From the NCBI GenBank assembly GCA_037074705.1, contig CM073593.1, positions 59,623,501-59,687,500 on the forward strand: a stretch of 64,000 nt of DNA. Reading direction: 5' to 3'. The position numbers and the translations under genes are program-made. Source of the stretch: Zhengitettix transpicula (taxonomy: Eukaryota; Arthropoda; Insecta; Orthoptera; Tetrigidae). Below, piece after piece: positions 60,076-64,000 of the stretch (position 1 is its first letter; each line of letters starts with the position of its first letter). The notes beneath the pieces are model-generated. The model was not told the DNA's origin. It did not search any database and saw only the letters and a list, made by a program, of their open reading frames with translations.

Positions 60076-61190
60076 CGTATTATGACACAACTACCTATTT
60101 TTCTCCAGATATCCTTCCGCGATTATTAAATTAAATTTGTGCTGGTATTTATAACCTAATTGGGGTTTCATGCTTCTTCGTTAAAGAAATGATTAATAAC
60201 AGATATATTTAAATAAATAAATAATATATATATATATTTGAAACACGAAAATTAGTACGCTAAAATGAAAGGGGTGTGATTGCTAAATTTCATATGATTT
60301 TTAGTGAATATAATTTATAAAAACTAATTGAACAGTAATTATAATCTTAAATGAGTGATTTTTAAGTATGATAATCAAAAATTATTAGAGGTCAGAGACT
60401 TTTTCTATGAATTCAAATGTGGATATATAAAGATAATGAAAATCAGGTTTATCGTAATGCTTTATTTACAAAGCTATACGAAACTGGGTGGTTTGCCATT
60501 CCGACATCAAACAGAAACAACTTGAGGTTGCTATAAATATACGAGACTTAAATCCCTTAATATTAAAACTTAAATTGTTATAAATTTGCGAAATATGGCA
60601 TCAGAAGGGATAAAAAATTGGATTGGTCAGTATACACAAATCATTATATTAAAATTACGTTATCAACTTAGACAATGCACCTAGAGAGACGAGAGAGATG
60701 TTTTTTACGCTGATGAAAACATGGTAAAACTGACAAAAAAAAACATGTTGATAGCAGTAACTAGGATTACGTAAAAATTGAGAAATCCTATTTCTCTGCG
60801 GACACTAGGTGATTATTAATGCATACTAATAACTGATTTAACAAAACAAAAATACATTTTTCATAGAAATAAATGCATGCACGGTATTTGTTTTACAACG
60901 TCACTGTTAATATTCTATGGATTATGTTAATTAACATTATGTTTAAAAATGAAGGGGATTAAAGTGAAATATTGCGCGGCTTCCAAATATTTTATGGTTT
61001 TTAATGGGCAGAAGTTAATTGTAAAAAATGAATCGCATTATATGAGATAAAATATCAAAAATATACATTTTATATTAACACGCGTTACAATGAAAGTAAA
61101 TAAGTACTTTCAAACCGGACTCTCATTTAAGAAAGAATAAGTTTATCATAACAATATGGTTTTGAGGATAGAGGTGGCTTATTTTTTATA
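60076..61190. other. AT-rich spacer
   Basis: No gene or repeat recognised. Confidence 0.4.
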
Positions 61191-61529
61191 GACGTTAGGG
61201 TGTATGACGTTTCGACACAAAGTCTTCGCTTTAGAAAAAAATGGCGTTTATTCTAGAAATTTCTAAGTCGCTCTACCTACATATTGCCGATTTAAACAGT
61301 TTGCTTTTCTGCATCTTTCAGGCAGAATAACCATTAAAAGCCCTGTCAATTATAATTAATAACTAAATAAAGCTATAAGCAAAACCAGATAAAATTAGGA
61401 AAAAAATATAGAGATCTCACGTTTCTGCAACCTATTTTGCTTTTTTTCAGGTGTGAGCTTGAGATTTGGTAAGGGGGTTAGATAACCTTTTAGTTTGACC
61501 TATATAGCAGGAGTTACAAGAGCAACACA

Positions 61530-61781
61530 ATGTTTATTTTAAGTGTAAAGTGTGGCATTATAGTTTTTGATTATGAAGAAATGCGTAGATTTGAAAAAGA
61601 TAGATGTTTATTTATTAAATGTTTGGACGCACTTATAATGAAAAAATTTGTAATAACGGAGAACAAGAAAGATTATGGGTTGACGATATTGGAGGCGAGT
61701 TGCGCTAGAATGTTGGATTTTAATTCATCTAATAATATTATATTTCTTAATACAATTGAGGGGTACTCATTAGAAATTTAA
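61530..61781 (+). other. 83-codon open frame of doubtful status
   Basis: Starts MFILSVKCGIIVFDYEEM and has polar segments (EEMRRFEKDRCLFIKCLDAL) that are less AT-biased than most chance frames here. No domain, no splice sites and no homologous copy in the window. It could be a retroelement remnant or chance. Confidence 0.2.
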
Positions 61782-61939
61782 ATATTATGGACAATATTTA
61801 TGTTGTGTAGATGAAACTTGAAGTCAGAAAGTGTTATAGCTCTTGTCTACCTCAGTTTTATTTTGATTCAGGAAGGCTGAAGAACTGTTCACCTGAAATC
61901 AACGAAGTCAGCAGAAACGTCGTGTCGTATATATTTTTA

Positions 61940-62095
61940 TACCACTAAATAACGTGTATAAATAAAGTCGATATATTTCCCAAACCGTTATAGCGACGTA
62001 AAAACAACGGAATTGTAAGGCAGATTCATTAAGGATATATTAATTCAAGCATATAACGTCTAAATAACGTGTAAGAATAAAGTCTGTATAATAAT
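61940..62095. repeat. Direct repeat, about 115 bp apart
   Basis: CTAAATAACGTGTATAAATA followed by AAGTCGATATA at about 61946 recurs as CTAAATAACGTGTAAGAATA and AAGTCTGTATA at about 62061. Confidence 0.75.
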
Positions 62096-62935
62096 AATAA
62101 ATATGGTTTGTTTTTTGTTATATCTACATTTAATTTTCAAGATTATTCACTGTTACAAAATATAGGGGACACGGTGACACAATGTTACAGGGATGAAGTG
62201 TCCTTTAGCAACGAATGCTCTCTGTCTACTCATTTCCAATTCACATTATTTTTACACTCCCGTGCTGGTTTTCTGGTAGTCACCGTCGGTCATGCTCTTC
62301 AGTACTTTTATCCTACTGCGAAGCTTCATAATATAACATTCTCTACTTTATGTCTGGTTCTCTGGGTTACTCTTAGTGTTCACAACAATGCACCACCATA
62401 CTAGTGGTTTTAGATCGACGTTCTCCGGTTTGTATCTTAACGCACGAAGTAGACATATTGAATTATTTTCAGAGTGCCGTCGGCTATTTGAATTAGTCGC
62501 TTGCCATTCGAGTACAGATGTATAAAATTGTATATAAATCCCCCATATTTTCCCCTACTACATATAGCCATGACGTGAGAATGAGGTATTACAGAGTGAA
62601 CACTCGCGTAGCGTAGGCGGAACCTTAATGGTGTAATAACATACACACCCATTTTTAATATTCTGGAAGTAACAGACTGAATTAAAATAGAATTACAAGA
62701 GTTAACAGGAAAGAAATGTTCTTTAACAATTCTAACGAGACTTCGTTAATATATAAAATATATTTGAAATTTAATATTCCACATAATTATGATGGAAAGC
62801 TTAATGGTCATTTTCTGGGATTTAACTTAAGTCGATACGACGAAATAAATCAGCCTCAATCCTTTTACAAAAAGACCAATATTTATTTTCTGTACTACCT
62901 CTCGTTGTGATGTTATCCCAGACTCGTAATTTAAA
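62096..62935. other. AT-rich spacer
   Basis: No gene recognised; the 98-codon plus frame 62108-62404 has no domain or splice support. Confidence 0.35.
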
Positions 62936-63595
62936 TTTCCGGGAATTTTTCCCAGAGAGCGCTGGAGGAGGTTACCTTTGGGGATACCTTCACATCTCTC
63001 TGGTTTTTTTGAACTAAGGCCCCCACATGCCGACGCACCTCGGCCTGTTTTGGAAGGTGTATGTTTCGGGGTCGCAGACCTTGGGTATACGGTAAGAGTT
63101 GTCCGCTATTCCTTTTGGAATAGTCGGCCAACTGCCTCCTAAACTGGTAAAGGCACGGGGAGGGGAAAGCTGCGACTCCACAGCGGAAGGGCGTGGGACA
63201 AGCAGCAAATGCCCGACCTACCTGATGCAGGTTTTCCTAGGATTTTCCCTGCATCACTTTTAGGCAAATTGCCGGGTAGGATCCTTATACCATAGCCCGG
63301 GGGCCCTATTTAACCCTTAGCTACCTTCCTTTACCCTTCCGCATCCCCCTGTCAAATCCCTTCCTATGGTATTAAAGGGGAGTTGCCACCATGTGAATTA
63401 CCCTTATGTAGCCTGTTACCCTAAAAAATAGGCCAATTGCCAGTTAGAATTCTTAAACTACAGCCCGGGGGCCCTAGTTAACCCTTGGCTACCTTGCTCT
63501 ACCTTTCCGCATACCCATTTTTCAGTCCCTTTCCTATGCTTTAAGAGCGAAGTTGCCGCTATATGGATTACCTTATATGCAGCCTGTCTACACTT
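62936..63595 (+). mobile_element. Dispersed repeat family with hairpin, longest copy
   Basis: The longest of three loci. A perfect hairpin CTATTCC-TTTT-GGAATAG lies at 63106-63123, followed by GTCGGCCAACTGCCTCC, GGAAGGGCGTGGGACAAG, CCCGACCTACCTGATGCAGG and two tandem copies of the 3' module (63247-63430 and 63431-63595). Each module has a CAGCCCGGGGGCC / TAGCCCGGGGGCC block, a CTTCCGCAT / TTTCCGCAT block, TTCCTATG and a GTTGCC end. Minus frames of 64-66 codons are by-products. No protein-coding capacity. Confidence 0.8.
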
Positions 63596-64000
63596 CATTT
63601 TTATTTTTCATCAGTCTTACGGCTTTAAGATAAACGGAATATCATTCTACATTGAACATCTCTCGTCTATATCGTTTCGTCATAGTTTTTACTCTGATCT
63701 AATTTTTTACTTTTTTCATCCCGTTCAGATTTCAGTTAACTCTTATACGAGTAAGACAATGAAATACTCCCAAATTATCAACTCTGAAATATTTTCGTTT
63801 AATGAAAAAATTAACGTCTGCCGCTTTCCTCAGGAACATTCAGAACGAATGCCTAATTTTTGTCGGGGGAGGTCGACGCTGGTTGAGAACGGCAGTGGAC
63901 GAACCGATGGCCCAGGGGAAGCAGAACACGACACCTAGATGGCGAGCCTAAGTGACGGGTTCGTGTTTCGGCAGGGAATTTAAAACAAAACCAAATTATA
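63596..64000. other. AT-rich spacer ending in a GC patch
   Basis: The last 150 bases (63850-63960) are GC-richer. One plus frame reads WLRTAVDEPMAQGKQNTTPR before a stop, with no splice signals seen. It is cut by the window end; a repeat or exon fragment is possible. Confidence 0.3.

Noticed and set aside
1..64000. CRISPR arrays, operons, ribosome binding sites, phage or bacterial islands
   Set aside because: No regularly spaced identical repeats, no compact gene runs and clear eukaryotic splice and repeat features; the question does not apply to this DNA.

Overview
This is eukaryotic, almost certainly insect, nuclear DNA. It is AT-rich (roughly one third GC by eye) and has no operons, ribosome binding sites or long intact genes. 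Reading frames are short and mostly fortuitous. The sequence is instead full of decayed dispersed repeats, AT and CA/GA microsatellites, and moderately GC-rich islands separated by kilobases of AT-rich DNA. The mix of decayed LTR, non-LTR, MITE-like and tRNA-derived SINE-like pieces with wide spacing suggests a large-genome insect, perhaps a polyneopteran such as a cockroach, termite, stick insect or orthopteran. That taxon guess is inference only.

Coding content is sparse. The best candidate is a minus-strand internal exon at 2549-2836, with a tandem NAGNAG acceptor, a perfect GTAAGT donor, a length divisible by three and one in-frame TAA. A second minus-strand coding-like segment lies at 29476-29625 behind a good acceptor. 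Two short plus-strand coding-like stretches lie at 28880-29014 and 29056-29129. A possible first coding exon lies on the plus strand at 56784-56894, with a good start context. No product could be named for any of them. A dense CpG island at about 22.05-22.96 kb carries a perfect NRF1-type site and is the best promoter candidate. It could serve a minus-strand transcript that includes the 2.5 kb exon, but that link is not proven.

Spread over the window are about fifteen islands of 200-800 bp (0.1-0.8, 5.7, 11.8-12.9, 19.3, 23.9, 27.5, 32.2, 34.1, 38.9, 42.4, 47.5, 50.0, 54.7-55.1 and 57.2-57.7 kb). They have higher GC, few simple repeats, and clusters of homeodomain-like TAAT cores mixed with Fox-, Runx-, Sox-, GATA- or E-box-like words. 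They look like conserved non-coding or enhancer elements of developmental-gene neighbourhoods. This rests on composition and motif content, not on alignment.

Repeats recognised by comparing the window with itself: (1) a 270-345 bp MITE-like family with GGTGCGCAGT termini, four copies; (2) a dispersed family with a CTATTCC/GGAATAG hairpin, three loci, one carrying a duplicated 3' module; (3) an LTR-like family, five copies in two groups, ending in a CCAACGTGG-type primer-binding motif; (4) several foldback elements, one with hammerhead-ribozyme-like core boxes in both arms; (5) a recurring GAAACGTYGTG cassette at seven sites; (6) decayed tails of non-LTR reverse transcriptases; (7) one tRNA-derived SINE. 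All coordinates of repeats and islands are approximate to within tens of bases.
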